A stretch of DNA of 64,000 bases from Alphaproteobacteria bacterium (GTDB lineage: Bacteria; Myxococcota_A; UBA796; UBA2385): the NCBI GenBank assembly GCA_020632755.1, contig JACKEY010000004.1:434001-498000 (forward strand). The letters are read 5' to 3'. Of the stretch, positions 50,942 through 58,841 are shown one piece after another; position 1 is the first letter of the stretch, and each line of letters opens with the position of its first letter. The position numbers and the translations under genes were made by a program. Under the pieces are notes generated by a model. The model saw only the letters and a program-made list of their open reading frames with translations. It had not been told where the DNA came from and did no database searches.

Positions 50942-52399
50942 TCATCGGGCACCGCGACCACGCAGGACGGCCGGCACCGTCTTGAACAGGATCACGATGT
51001 CCAGCCACAGCGACCACTCCTGCACATAGGCGATGTCGTGGTTGACCATCGCCTCGAAGCCCAGGTTCGACCGGCCGCTGACCTGCCACGGGCCCGTGAT
51101 GCCGGGCCGCACCTTCTGGCGCATCTCCATCCAGTAGGCGACCTCGGCGTCGTCCTCGGCGCCCTCCAGGTCGGACAGCGGCAGCGGCCGCGGCCCCACC
51201 AGGTTCATGTCGCCGCGCAGCACGTTCCACAGCTGGGGCAGCTCGTCGATCGAGTACTTGCGGATGAACCGGCCGAGCGGCGTGATGCGCGGGTCGTGCG
51301 CCATCTTGAACAGCACGCCGTCGGCTTCGTTGTCGGCCTCCAGGGCGGCGCGCTGCTGCTCGGCGTCGACGACCATGCTGCGGAACTTGAAGAAGGGGAA
51401 GGTCCGCCCGCCGCGCCCGACGCGCTGCTGCACGAAGAACACCGGGCCGCCGTCCTGCAGCTTCACCAGCAGGCCGACCAGCGTGAGCAGGGGGAGGAGG
51501 AGGGCGCCGCCCAGGCCGACCAGCACCAGGTCGATGCCCCGCTTGAGCTGCTCGCCGAAGGTCGGGTAGGCCAGCGAGGTGATGTCGATGAGCTGCAGGT
51601 CGCCGACCCGGGCCAGGTCGATGCGCGGGCTCGCGATGCCCCACGACAGCGGCACCTGCAGCACCCGCAGCCCCAGGCGGTCGGCTTCCGTCGCCAGGAT
51701 GAGCGAGTCCTGGCGGGAGAGGGCCCGGCTGGCCAGGATGAGCACCTGCAGGTCGTGCGCGTTCACGAGCGCGCGCACGTCGGTGATCGAGCCGAGCACG
51801 GCGTCTTCGTCCAGGCCCTCGGCGGCGGCGCCGGGTCCGCTGTCGGCCAGCGGCCGCAGGTAGCCGCAGACCACCCAGTCCCGGCCCCGGCGCTGCAGGC
51901 GATCGGCCATCGCGCGGGCTTCCTCGCCGACGCCGACGATGGCGAGGCGCCGCTGCACGATGGGCTTGGGCACGTGGGCGTTGACCCGGAAGAAGGCCAG
52001 CCGCAGGGCGCCGATGGCCGCCGCGGTGGCCAGCAGGGTGCCCGCCAGCAGGGTGCGCGAGTAGGTCTGCTCCGGCTGCAGGAACTGCAGCACGACCACG
52101 GCGACCAGCACGGCGCCCGCCGCCCGGCTGACCCCGCTGGCGATGCGCGCCGAGCTGGTCATGCGGTCGGGGTCGTACAGGCCGACCTGGCGCATCACCA
52201 GCAGCCACACGCAGGCCAGCACCAGGCCGCCGGGCGAGAAGGCCGTCGGCAGCCACAGCTCCCACCAGCGCAGCGGGACCAGCAGCTCGAGGTGGGGCTT
52301 GTACCAGACCCACAGGCGGTGCCCGCCCCACAGACCGATGGTCAGCCCGAGCAGGTCGAGCAGCAGGACCACGGCCTTGAGCAGGCCGATGCGCGCCAC
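50942..52399 (-). CDS. Undecaprenyl-phosphate sugar-phosphate transferase (polyisoprenyl-phosphate hexose-1-P transferase family)
   Basis: 485 residues. N-terminal membrane helices (about four) and a CoA-binding-like middle domain (QRRLAIVGVGEEARAMADRL) precede the C-terminal catalytic domain. That domain has FPFFKFRSMVVDAE, KYSIDELPQLWNVLRGDM, NLVGPRPLP and KVRPGITGPWQVSGRS, all hallmarks of the WbaP/WcaJ family. It starts repeat-unit synthesis by moving a sugar phosphate onto undecaprenyl phosphate. The gene begins four bases after the Wza-like gene. It is the committed step of the pathway encoded here; the sugar (glucose, galactose or another) cannot be read from the sequence. Confidence 0.96.
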   Translation of the reverse strand: MARIGLLKAVVLLLDLLGLTIGLWGGHRLWVWYKPHLELLVPLRWWELWLPTAFSPGGLVLACVWLLVMRQVGLYDPDRMTSSARIASGVSRAAGAVLVAVVVLQFLQPEQTYSRTLLAGTLLATAAAIGALRLAFFRVNAHVPKPIVQRRLAIVGVGEEARAMADRLQRRGRDWVVCGYLRPLADSGPGAAAEGLDEDAVLGSITDVRALVNAHDLQVLILASRALSRQDSLILATEADRLGLRVLQVPLSWGIASPRIDLARVGDLQLIDITSLAYPTFGEQLKRGIDLVLVGLGGALLLPLLTLVGLLVKLQDGGPVFFVQQRVGRGGRTFPFFKFRSMVVDAEQQRAALEADNEADGVLFKMAHDPRITPLGRFIRKYSIDELPQLWNVLRGDMNLVGPRPLPLSDLEGAEDDAEVAYWMEMRQKVRPGITGPWQVSGRSNLGFEAMVNHDIAYVQEWSLWLDIVILFKTVPAVLRGRGAR

Positions 52400-52402
52400 G
52401 CG

Positions 52403-53164
52403 CTACTCCAGGACCGAGGACGTACCCTGGGCGCCGCCCGTCACCGCGTTGCGGTACACGGCGGAGCCGGCCACGAACGGGGCCAGCACGCCGGAGACCT
52501 CGCGGAAGAAGCGGGCCGCGTTGGTGATGGTCCGGGTCGGCACGACGACGATGTCGCCGCGCTGCAGGAAGACCATCTGCTCCATGTCGCCCTGCGAGAA
52601 GATCGCGTCCACGTCGACCGTGTACAGCTCGGGGCTGTCCATGCCGCCGCGGATCAGCAGCACGTTGCTGGTCCGGCTGTACTGGTTGATGCCGCCGGCC
52701 CGGGTCAACGCTTCGAGCACCGACATCTCGTTGGACAGCTGCAGCACCATGGGCTGCGCGACCTCGCCGATGACGATGACCTTCTGGCTCTGCAGCTCGA
52801 CGATGTTCACCGACACCTGGGGGTCGGTGTAGTACTCGGAGATCGCCTCGGACAGGAAGTCGCGGATCTCGGTGTAGGTCTTGCCCGCGACGTCGACCCG
52901 CCCGACCAGGGGGTAGGAGATCGTGCCGTCGGGGGCCACGGTGACGTCCAGGTCCAGATCGTCGTGGCGCCAGACCTGGATCGAGATGCGGTCGCCGGGG
53001 CCGATCTGGAACTCGGCCGGGGTCGGGACCCGCCGGACCTCGGCGGGGGCGTCGGTGATGCTCTGCACCTTCGCCTGGCGGCCGGCACAGCCGACGGTCG
53101 CGGGGACGAGCCCCGACAGCAGCGCGCAGAGCAGCGCCGTCGGGACGGTGGATGTGCGGTTCAT
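52403..53164 (-). CDS. Polysaccharide export lipoprotein (Wza-like, OPX family)
   Basis: 253 residues. Lipobox TVGC (Cys26). Poly_export domain: FQIGPGDRISIQVWRHDDLDLDV, TISYPLVGRVDVAGKTYTEI; then a SLBB-like domain (QKVIVIGEVAQPMVLQL, MSVLEALTRAGGI, QRGDIVVVPTRT). Shorter than E. coli Wza (379), lacking the extra SLBB repeat and the C-terminal transmembrane helix. It is therefore a short OPX protein, and outer-membrane passage may need a partner barrel. It heads the minus-strand exopolysaccharide operon and is divergent from the BY-kinase gene. Confidence 0.93.
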   Translation of the reverse strand: MNRTSTVPTALLCALLSGLVPATVGCAGRQAKVQSITDAPAEVRRVPTPAEFQIGPGDRISIQVWRHDDLDLDVTVAPDGTISYPLVGRVDVAGKTYTEIRDFLSEAISEYYTDPQVSVNIVELQSQKVIVIGEVAQPMVLQLSNEMSVLEALTRAGGINQYSRTSNVLLIRGGMDSPELYTVDVDAIFSQGDMEQMVFLQRGDIVVVPTRTITNAARFFREVSGVLAPFVAGSAVYRNAVTGGAQGTSSVLE

Positions 53165-53195
53165 CGCGGATCCGGAGGGGGGATGGGCAGCGGCC

Positions 53196-53201
53196 AGGGT
53201 A
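53196..53201 (-). promoter_or_regulatory. Candidate -10 box for the exopolysaccharide operon
   Basis: TACCCT (53201-53196, minus) fits TANNNT. Predicted start near 53189, about 25 bases before the Wza-like ATG. Confidence 0.35.
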
Positions 53202-53251
53202 TCGCGGGCCGGCCGCGGTGGCATGGTCGGCTCGGACCCGCGGTCGATGGC

Positions 53252-53281
53252 TTGCCGTGGGCGGTCGTCAGCGGGTATACC
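53252..53281 (+). promoter_or_regulatory. Candidate promoter for the BY-kinase gene with palindromic -10 region
   Basis: TTGCCG (53252-53257), 18-base spacer, TATACC (53276-53281). The -10 lies inside the 10-base palindrome gggtataccc (53273-53282), which could also be an operator half. Predicted leader of about 87 bases. Confidence 0.4.
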
Positions 53282-53374
53282 CCGGCACAGGCGGCGCCTT
53301 CGTCGGACGCCGTCTCGAGGCCGCCGGCCCTCCGCTGCGGCCCGCGCCTCGCCCCCTGTCGCGGGACTGTCCGA

Positions 53375-55507
53375 ATGGAACTGCTCACCCTGTACACCGC
53401 GCTGCTTCGCCGGAAGTGGGTGATCCTGCAGGCCGTCGTGCTGTTCACCGTCGGCGCGGCCATCCTCAGCGTGGTGCTGCCGAAGAACTTCCGCACCAGC
53501 AGCCGGGTCCTGGTCAGCACCAGCGACACCAGCCTGAGCATCCTCAACGACCTCGGCCTGGGCGAGATCGCGCAGGGCCTGTCGAACACCGACGACATCC
53601 AGAACAAGATCACCCTGGCGACCACGCGGCCCGTCCTCGACGAGGTCATCTGGCGCCTGCAGCTGCGCGACGACGACGGTCGGCTGTACACCGCCGAAGA
53701 GCTGCTCGTCCCAGGCACCTTCGGCGAGATCGAGGCGCGCCCGAACATCACCGTCAGCCAGCAGCAGGGCACCGACCTGCTGGTGTTCGAAGCCCGCGCC
53801 AACGACCCCGAGCTCGCGCAGCTCATCGCGAACACGGTGGTCGAAGTCGCCATCCAGCGGGCCCAGCAGCGCGCCCGCCAGGACACGCGCAGCGCCCGGG
53901 TGTTCATCGAGGAACAGCTGGTCGTCGTCCGCAAGGAGTTCGACCAGGCGCTGACGCAGATCGCCGACGCCCAGGCCGCCGAAGAGGTGATCGACCTCGA
54001 GACCGAGCTCAAGGCGGCGATCGCGCGCCTGTCCGAGCTGATGCTCGGCTACGAGCAGAACGCCGCCCAGATCCAGGAAGTGCGGGGCCGCATCGCCGAG
54101 GCCCGGTCGATGCAGGGGCGCGAAGACGTCGCCCGGATCTCGGCCAGCACCACCCAGATCAACCGCGAGATCGCCGGCCTGCAGGAGAAGCTCGCCGAGC
54201 TGCGCCAGAAGCGCGCCGTCGAGCTGACCGACAAGACCTCGCAGCACCCCGACGTGCTCGACCTCGACGAGGTCATCGCCGACACCGAGGCCCGGCTGTC
54301 CGCCGCCCTCGACGTGCAGCACGAGCTCGACCCGGGCGTCGCCCAGCTCGAGGCCCAGCTGGCCGGCCTGGTGCGCAAGGGCGCCGAGATCGACGCGTCG
54401 ATCCAGCGCACCACCGACCAGTTCCGCAGCTACCCCGACAAGATGCGGCGGATGAGCCAGCTCAAGATGGCGGCGCAGGCGGCCGAAGACGTCTACACCT
54501 CGCTGCAGGAGCAGGGCTACCAGGTCGGCGTGGCCGAGAGCATGCTCGTCAGCGACATGCAGATGGTCGAGCCGGCCCTCGCCCCCGAGCGGCACTACAG
54601 CCCCAAGCTGCTGGTCAACGTCATCTTCGGCCTGGTGGCCGGCAGCGTCTTCGGCCTGGGTCTGGCCTTCCTGCTCGAGTACATCGACGACACGGTCCGC
54701 ACCCCCGAAGAGCTGCAGCAGGTCTGGGGCGTGCCCAAGCTCGGCGTGGTCCCCAAGTTCAAGCTGACCGGTGAACGCCGGGTGGTCGACGAGCTGCCGA
54801 CGACCCATCCGATCTCCGAGTCCTACCGGACCATCCGCAACGGCCTGATGTACGCCTCGCTCGACAAGCCGCTGCGGCTCATCGCCGTCAGCTCGGCCGT
54901 CCCGAGCGAGGGCAAGAGCACCTTCTCGGTGAACCTGGGCATCAGCTTCGCCCGCGAAGGCAAGCGCGTGCTCATCGTCGACTGCGACCTGCGCCGCCCG
55001 GCCCAGCACCGCAACTTCCCCCAGGTCAGCAACCACGTCGGCCTGACCGACGTGCTCACCGGCAAGACCACGGTCGAGGAAGCGGTGCAGGAGACCACGG
55101 TCGAGAACCTGGTGATGCTCACCAGCGGCCCGACCCCCGCCGACCCCGGCCGGCTGGTCGAGAGCCTGCGCCTGCGCCAGCTGCTGCTCGACCTGCGCAA
55201 GCAGTACGACGTGGTGCTGGTCGACACGCCGCCCTGCCTGGTCGTCAACGACTCGATCGTCATCGGCCGCGCGGTGGACGGGCTCATCCTGGTGGTCGAG
55301 AGCGGCAGCACCAGCCGCAAGCTGGTCGCCGAGATGAAGAACCGCTTCGACGTGTCGGGCCTGGAACCGGTCGGCGTCGTGCTCAACAAGCTCGACTTCG
55401 TGAGCAGTGGCTACGGCTACTACTACAAGGCCTACCGGCGCTACGACCAGGGCGATGCTGCCCCGGCCGAGCCGTCGGGCCCCGCCGCCGGCGGAGGTGC
55501 CGCGTGA
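53375..55507 (+). CDS. Polysaccharide co-polymerase fused to BY-kinase (Wzc-like)
   Basis: 710 residues. Wzz domain: first helix at about 15-35 (WVILQAVVLFTVGAAILSVV), a long coiled-coil periplasmic part, and a second helix near residue 415 (LLVNVIFGLVAGSVFGLGLAF) after the conserved Pro-rich segment. The cytoplasmic kinase follows, with Walker A SEGKST near residue 512, Walker A' LIVDCDLRRP near 535, and Walker B VLVDTPP near 617. A C-terminal tyrosine cluster (YGYYYKAYRRY) near 680 is the autophosphorylation site type. It controls chain length and export together with the Wza-like protein. Divergent from that gene; the HEAT lipoprotein gene overlaps its end (GTGA). Confidence 0.95.
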   Translation: MELLTLYTALLRRKWVILQAVVLFTVGAAILSVVLPKNFRTSSRVLVSTSDTSLSILNDLGLGEIAQGLSNTDDIQNKITLATTRPVLDEVIWRLQLRDDDGRLYTAEELLVPGTFGEIEARPNITVSQQQGTDLLVFEARANDPELAQLIANTVVEVAIQRAQQRARQDTRSARVFIEEQLVVVRKEFDQALTQIADAQAAEEVIDLETELKAAIARLSELMLGYEQNAAQIQEVRGRIAEARSMQGREDVARISASTTQINREIAGLQEKLAELRQKRAVELTDKTSQHPDVLDLDEVIADTEARLSAALDVQHELDPGVAQLEAQLAGLVRKGAEIDASIQRTTDQFRSYPDKMRRMSQLKMAAQAAEDVYTSLQEQGYQVGVAESMLVSDMQMVEPALAPERHYSPKLLVNVIFGLVAGSVFGLGLAFLLEYIDDTVRTPEELQQVWGVPKLGVVPKFKLTGERRVVDELPTTHPISESYRTIRNGLMYASLDKPLRLIAVSSAVPSEGKSTFSVNLGISFAREGKRVLIVDCDLRRPAQHRNFPQVSNHVGLTDVLTGKTTVEEAVQETTVENLVMLTSGPTPADPGRLVESLRLRQLLLDLRKQYDVVLVDTPPCLVVNDSIVIGRAVDGLILVVESGSTSRKLVAEMKNRFDVSGLEPVGVVLNKLDFVSSGYGYYYKAYRRYDQGDAAPAEPSGPAAGGGAA

Positions 55508-56037
55508 CCGCCGCCCTGCCCCTCGTGGGCCTGCTGCTCTCGGGAATCCTGGCCTGCGGCCCTGGCCCCGACGTGGTCGCGGCGCAGCTGTCGTCGGACA
55601 ACCCGGCGGTGCGCGAGGACACGGCGCGCCGGGCGCGCAACTTCGACGACCCGGCCGTGGTCGCGGCCCTGGTCGAAGCCCTGCAGGACCCGTCCGAGAA
55701 GGTGCGGCTGCACGCCATCGACTCGCTGATCGCCCTGCACGCCCGCGAAGCCGTGCCGGCCCTGGTCACCGTGATGCAGCAGGACGACAGCGACGAGGTC
55801 CGAAAGGACGCCATCGACGCCCTGGGACGGATCGGGGATCCGCAGGCCGGCCCTGCGCTCATCGCCCTGCTCGACGACAACCGCGCCAAGCCGCCGCTCA
55901 ACGCCATCTGGGCCGTCGGGCAGCTCGGGGACATCAACGCCCTGGCGGTGCTCAGCGACCTGCGCGAGAGCGACGATCCCTACGTCGTCTACAACGCGAA
56001 CCAGGCCCTGCGCCGGCTGCGTCCCGCCCAGGACTGA
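55504..56037 (+). CDS. HEAT-repeat lipoprotein coupled to the BY-kinase
   Basis: 177 residues, GTG start overlapping the kinase stop. Signal peptide with lipobox ILAC (Cys18). The rest is about five HEAT/PBS-lyase-like helical repeats (LVEALQDPSEKVRLHAIDSL, LVTVMQQDDSDEVRKDAIDA, LIALLDDNRAKPPLNAIWAV, LSDLRESDDPYVVYNANQA). Such solenoids mediate protein contacts. Exported and lipid-anchored, it could scaffold the periplasmic or outer-membrane part of the Wza/Wzc/Wzi machinery; this is inference from coupled translation. The stop lies 13 bases from the convergent gene's stop. Confidence 0.85.
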   Translation: MTAALPLVGLLLSGILACGPGPDVVAAQLSSDNPAVREDTARRARNFDDPAVVAALVEALQDPSEKVRLHAIDSLIALHAREAVPALVTVMQQDDSDEVRKDAIDALGRIGDPQAGPALIALLDDNRAKPPLNAIWAVGQLGDINALAVLSDLRESDDPYVVYNANQALRRLRPAQD

Positions 56038-56050
56038 CCGGGCCGCGCCC

Positions 56051-57160
56051 TCACTCGCGCGGGTACACGTCCGGCATGGTCCGCCCCGGCTGCAGCGGCT
56101 CCTGGCCCAGCGGCCAGCCATCGGCCTCCTGCGGCAGGCGCCAGCGCAGGTTGGCCTGCAGCACCACCATGCCGCGCCACTCCTCCTCGACCGCCGGCAG
56201 CTTCGGCGTGGCCTCGAGCTCGGGGCGATGGGCGAGCTCGGTGCGCAGGAACCAGTCCTGGCGGGTCGGCAGCCTCAGGCTCAGCGCGCCCAGGCTGCGC
56301 GTCGGTCGCCAGTCGCGCTTCTCCTCGCCCGCGACCCGACCGATCAGGTCCAGCCGGGGCAGCAGGCCCTGGCGGGCGGTGACGCTCCACTGGGCTGCGC
56401 CGTGGCGCCAGTCGTAGGGCCGCGGGTGGGTGGCCTGCAGGCGGACCGCGTCGACGCCGACCTGCCGCAGGTCCACGAAGGCGGTCATCGCCAGGGCCGT
56501 GTCGATGACCGCGGGGTCTTCGTCCATGTCGTGCAGCTGGAAGCCGACGCCCGTGCGGAAGGTCGGGGCGGGCGGTCCCCGGGGCGACAGGCGAGCGAAG
56601 CCGGCGGCTGGCCCGGCTGCTCCGGCCGCGACGCCGTCCGCTTCGAGGTCGGCGGCCTGCAGGCGCACGGCTTCCGTGCTGCCGACGGCGTTGTAGCGGA
56701 TCCGGGCCGGCTGCTGTCCGCGGCGGGCCCGGATCTCGATGTTCGCACCGGAGGTCGTGCTGGCGATCCGGTGCAGCACACCGAGCGCCTCGTCCTTGGC
56801 CAGGGTCGAGCGGACCACCCGCTGGAGGCCCGCGACGGCGCCGATCGTGGCGAGCTCGCGGGCCTGCAGCGCCTCTTCCTGGGAGATCCACGGGCGCTCG
56901 CGGTCGAAGGCCGCCAGGCGCCACCACGTGTCCAGGTGGCTCGCCGTGTCCCGATACAGCCGCGACGCGCGCGGGCCGGCCATCGCGTCCGTCGTCGCGA
57001 GCTGCCACTCCTCCCAGTAGTTCACCCGGTTGGGTGGGGGAGGGGAGGGGAGGGTGAGGAGGTCCATCGCCTGCGCGGGCGCCGACCCGAGCAGGGCCGC
57101 GCCGAGGCACACGCGCGACACCAGGCGCCTGGCGAGGCGATGGCGGAAGAGCTTCCCCAT
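56051..57160 (-). CDS. Secreted protein of unknown function, divergent from Wzi-like gene
   Basis: 369 residues. Basic N-terminus and signal peptide ending in APAQA (cleavage before MDLLT, near residue 31). The N-terminal half is helical (HLDTWWRLAAFDRERPW, ELATIGAVAGLQRVV). The C-terminal half has alternating strands with Arg/Trp/Leu (FRTGVGFQLHDMDEDPAVI, AVRLQATHPRPYDWRHGAAQWSVTAR, ALSLRLPTRQDWFLRTELAH) resembling amphipathic beta strands of an outer-membrane protein. No family recognised. Context suggests a partner of the Wzi-like protein. Probable leaderless start (TACCGT box). Confidence 0.72.
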   Translation of the reverse strand: MGKLFRHRLARRLVSRVCLGAALLGSAPAQAMDLLTLPSPPPPNRVNYWEEWQLATTDAMAGPRASRLYRDTASHLDTWWRLAAFDRERPWISQEEALQARELATIGAVAGLQRVVRSTLAKDEALGVLHRIASTTSGANIEIRARRGQQPARIRYNAVGSTEAVRLQAADLEADGVAAGAAGPAAGFARLSPRGPPAPTFRTGVGFQLHDMDEDPAVIDTALAMTAFVDLRQVGVDAVRLQATHPRPYDWRHGAAQWSVTARQGLLPRLDLIGRVAGEEKRDWRPTRSLGALSLRLPTRQDWFLRTELAHRPELEATPKLPAVEEEWRGMVVLQANLRWRLPQEADGWPLGQEPLQPGRTMPDVYPRE

Positions 57161-57172
57161 GGACCCACGGTA
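57161..57172 (-). promoter_or_regulatory. Leaderless-type -10 box for the 57160 gene
   Basis: TACCGT (57172-57167, minus) fits TANNNT with ten bases between TA and ATG. Back to back with the box at 57194. Confidence 0.5.
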
Positions 57173-57193
57173 GCATGCCCCCGGGCGGGGTGG

Positions 57194-57205
57194 TAGCTTG
57201 CAGGA
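57194..57205 (+). promoter_or_regulatory. Leaderless-type -10 box for the Wzi-like gene
   Basis: TAGCTT (57194-57199) fits TANNNT with ten bases between TA and the ATG at 57206, supporting that start over the ATG two codons later. Confidence 0.5.
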
Positions 57206-58756
57206 ATGCCGATGAGCAGTGCACTTTCCGCCCGTCCGGTCGCTGCGTTGCTCGCGGGGACGGCGCTGTGCTGCGCGCTGGTCTCGGGACCGGCTGCCGC
57301 CGTGCCGATGGACGACCTGCCGGCGCGGCTGGTCGAGCGCAGCTGTCGGGTGGAGTCGCTGCCCTGCGTGCTGGGCGCCACCGACCACGGCCGGCTGCGC
57401 CAGGCCGGGCGGATCCAGCTGGACCACGATCACGGTCTCGCCTCCGAGCGGGTCCAGGCGGCCGTGCGGTTCCTGGTCCCCGACCTGGTGGCGGCGCAGG
57501 ACCCGCGGATCTGGTGGGGCGACAACTGGGGCGTCGAGCCGCTCGGGGGCCTGTCGGTCGGCGACCTCGCGCCCCGCTACCGCGCCGGGGACACCGAGCC
57601 CGGCATGTTCTCGGCGCGGGCGGGTGCGCAGGGGCGGATGTATCCGGGGCCCTTCGAGCTGCTGCTGTCGCCGGAAGCGCGCCTGGACGTCGCGCCGACC
57701 ACTGGTTCCGCGGCCCTGCGCGAGGCGTGGGCCGGGGTGCACGTGGACGGGCTGGTCGTCGGCTTCGGGCTGCGGGACCGGCACCAGGGTCCGGGTCGCT
57801 TCGGATCGCTGCTGCTCAGCGACGCCGCTCGGCCGGCCCCGCTGGGGACCGTGGCCTGGACCAGCTCCGGCGGCGGGCGACTCGGGCGCGTCCACCTCGA
57901 GGTCGGCGCGGGCTGGCTGACCGGCGAGCGCTCGGACGTGCAGCGGCCGGGCTGGATCCTGATGGACGCCCGGTGGCTGGTGCTCTCGGGGATCGACGCG
58001 ATGCCTGGGCTCGAGGTCGGGGTCGGCCGGGTGGGCATCTTCGGTGGGGTCGGTCGGCCGGCGCCGCCGCTGTCGCAGCTGTTGCTCCCGACCCGGCCGC
58101 ACGTCTACGACGATCCCGACCGCGTCGAGCCCGACCAGGACGAGATGGCCGCCGTCGACGTCCGGCTCACGCTGCCCATCGGCCGGTGGGCGGGCATCCG
58201 GGCCAGCGACGGTCGGGTCGACGGGCTCGACTACGTCGAGCTGTGGGTCCAGCACGGCGGCGAAGACGTGATCGCCCGCGAGCTCGGGCCGATCCCGTAC
58301 CCCTCGCTCGCCGGCGTCGGGAACCTGTTCGGCGCCGAGGTCGCTGCCGGGCCCCTCGTCCTGACGGTGGAACACGCGCGCCTGCTCGACGACTACTTCC
58401 GCTGGTACACCGGCCACCGCGTCTACCACGAGGGCTACACCCAGGACGGCATCGTCATGGGGCACGGCATGGGCGGCGATGCGCTCGGCACCACCGTGGG
58501 GCTGTCCTGGGAACCGGGCGCCTGGGCCGTCGGGATCGAGGGCTCGGTCGAGCGGAAGGTCGGCGTGGTCGAGGCGCTCGGTGACAACCTGCTGGCCCTG
58601 GCCGCCGACGAGGAGCACCTCGGGGTCGACCTGTGGGGGCTGGCCTCGATCGGCCCGGGCTGGTGGCGGGGAGACGTAGAGGTGGAGCGGATCCGCTCGG
58701 TCGGGTACACCCCGGGCGACGACGAGTGGGTGTTCCGCGTCGCCGTCGGCCGCTGA
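57206..58756 (+). CDS. Wzi-like outer-membrane capsule assembly protein
   Basis: 516 residues. Signal peptide ends near residue 32 (SGPAAA). An N-terminal helical part is followed by a series of aromatic-rich beta strands typical of an outer-membrane barrel: AGVHVDGLVVGFGLRDRHQG, YVELWVQHGGEDVI, LVLTVEHARLLDDYFRWY, GTTVGLSWEPGAWAVGIEG, WVFRVAVGR (aromatic end). The order and the GHRVYHEGYTQDG...GHGMG segment fit the capsule assembly Wzi family, whose E. coli member is a surface lectin that holds capsule on the cell. Location beside Wza/Wzc-like genes supports this. A second ATG lies two codons downstream (57212), with AGGA seven bases before it. Confidence 0.78.
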   Translation: MPMSSALSARPVAALLAGTALCCALVSGPAAAVPMDDLPARLVERSCRVESLPCVLGATDHGRLRQAGRIQLDHDHGLASERVQAAVRFLVPDLVAAQDPRIWWGDNWGVEPLGGLSVGDLAPRYRAGDTEPGMFSARAGAQGRMYPGPFELLLSPEARLDVAPTTGSAALREAWAGVHVDGLVVGFGLRDRHQGPGRFGSLLLSDAARPAPLGTVAWTSSGGGRLGRVHLEVGAGWLTGERSDVQRPGWILMDARWLVLSGIDAMPGLEVGVGRVGIFGGVGRPAPPLSQLLLPTRPHVYDDPDRVEPDQDEMAAVDVRLTLPIGRWAGIRASDGRVDGLDYVELWVQHGGEDVIARELGPIPYPSLAGVGNLFGAEVAAGPLVLTVEHARLLDDYFRWYTGHRVYHEGYTQDGIVMGHGMGGDALGTTVGLSWEPGAWAVGIEGSVERKVGVVEALGDNLLALAADEEHLGVDLWGLASIGPGWWRGDVEVERIRSVGYTPGDDEWVFRVAVGR

Positions 58757-58771
58757 ACCGTCCTCCCCGGT

Positions 58772-58800
58772 TTGCGCTCGACCGCATCCCTCGGCACAAT
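58772..58800 (+). promoter_or_regulatory. Candidate sigma70-like promoter for the phosphatase-superfamily operon
   Basis: TTGCGC (58772-58777), 17-base spacer, CACAAT (58795-58800). Predicted leader of about 35 bases before the ATG at 58842. Confidence 0.4.
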
Positions 58801-58841
58801 CCGCCTCGTCCCCCCTCCTCGTCCCGCCCCGAGGTCTCCCC

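Noticed and set aside
50510..53374. 5' extension of the BY-kinase frame
   Set aside because: Antisense to the flippase, transferase and OPX genes; the Wzz domain starts at the ATG at 53375.
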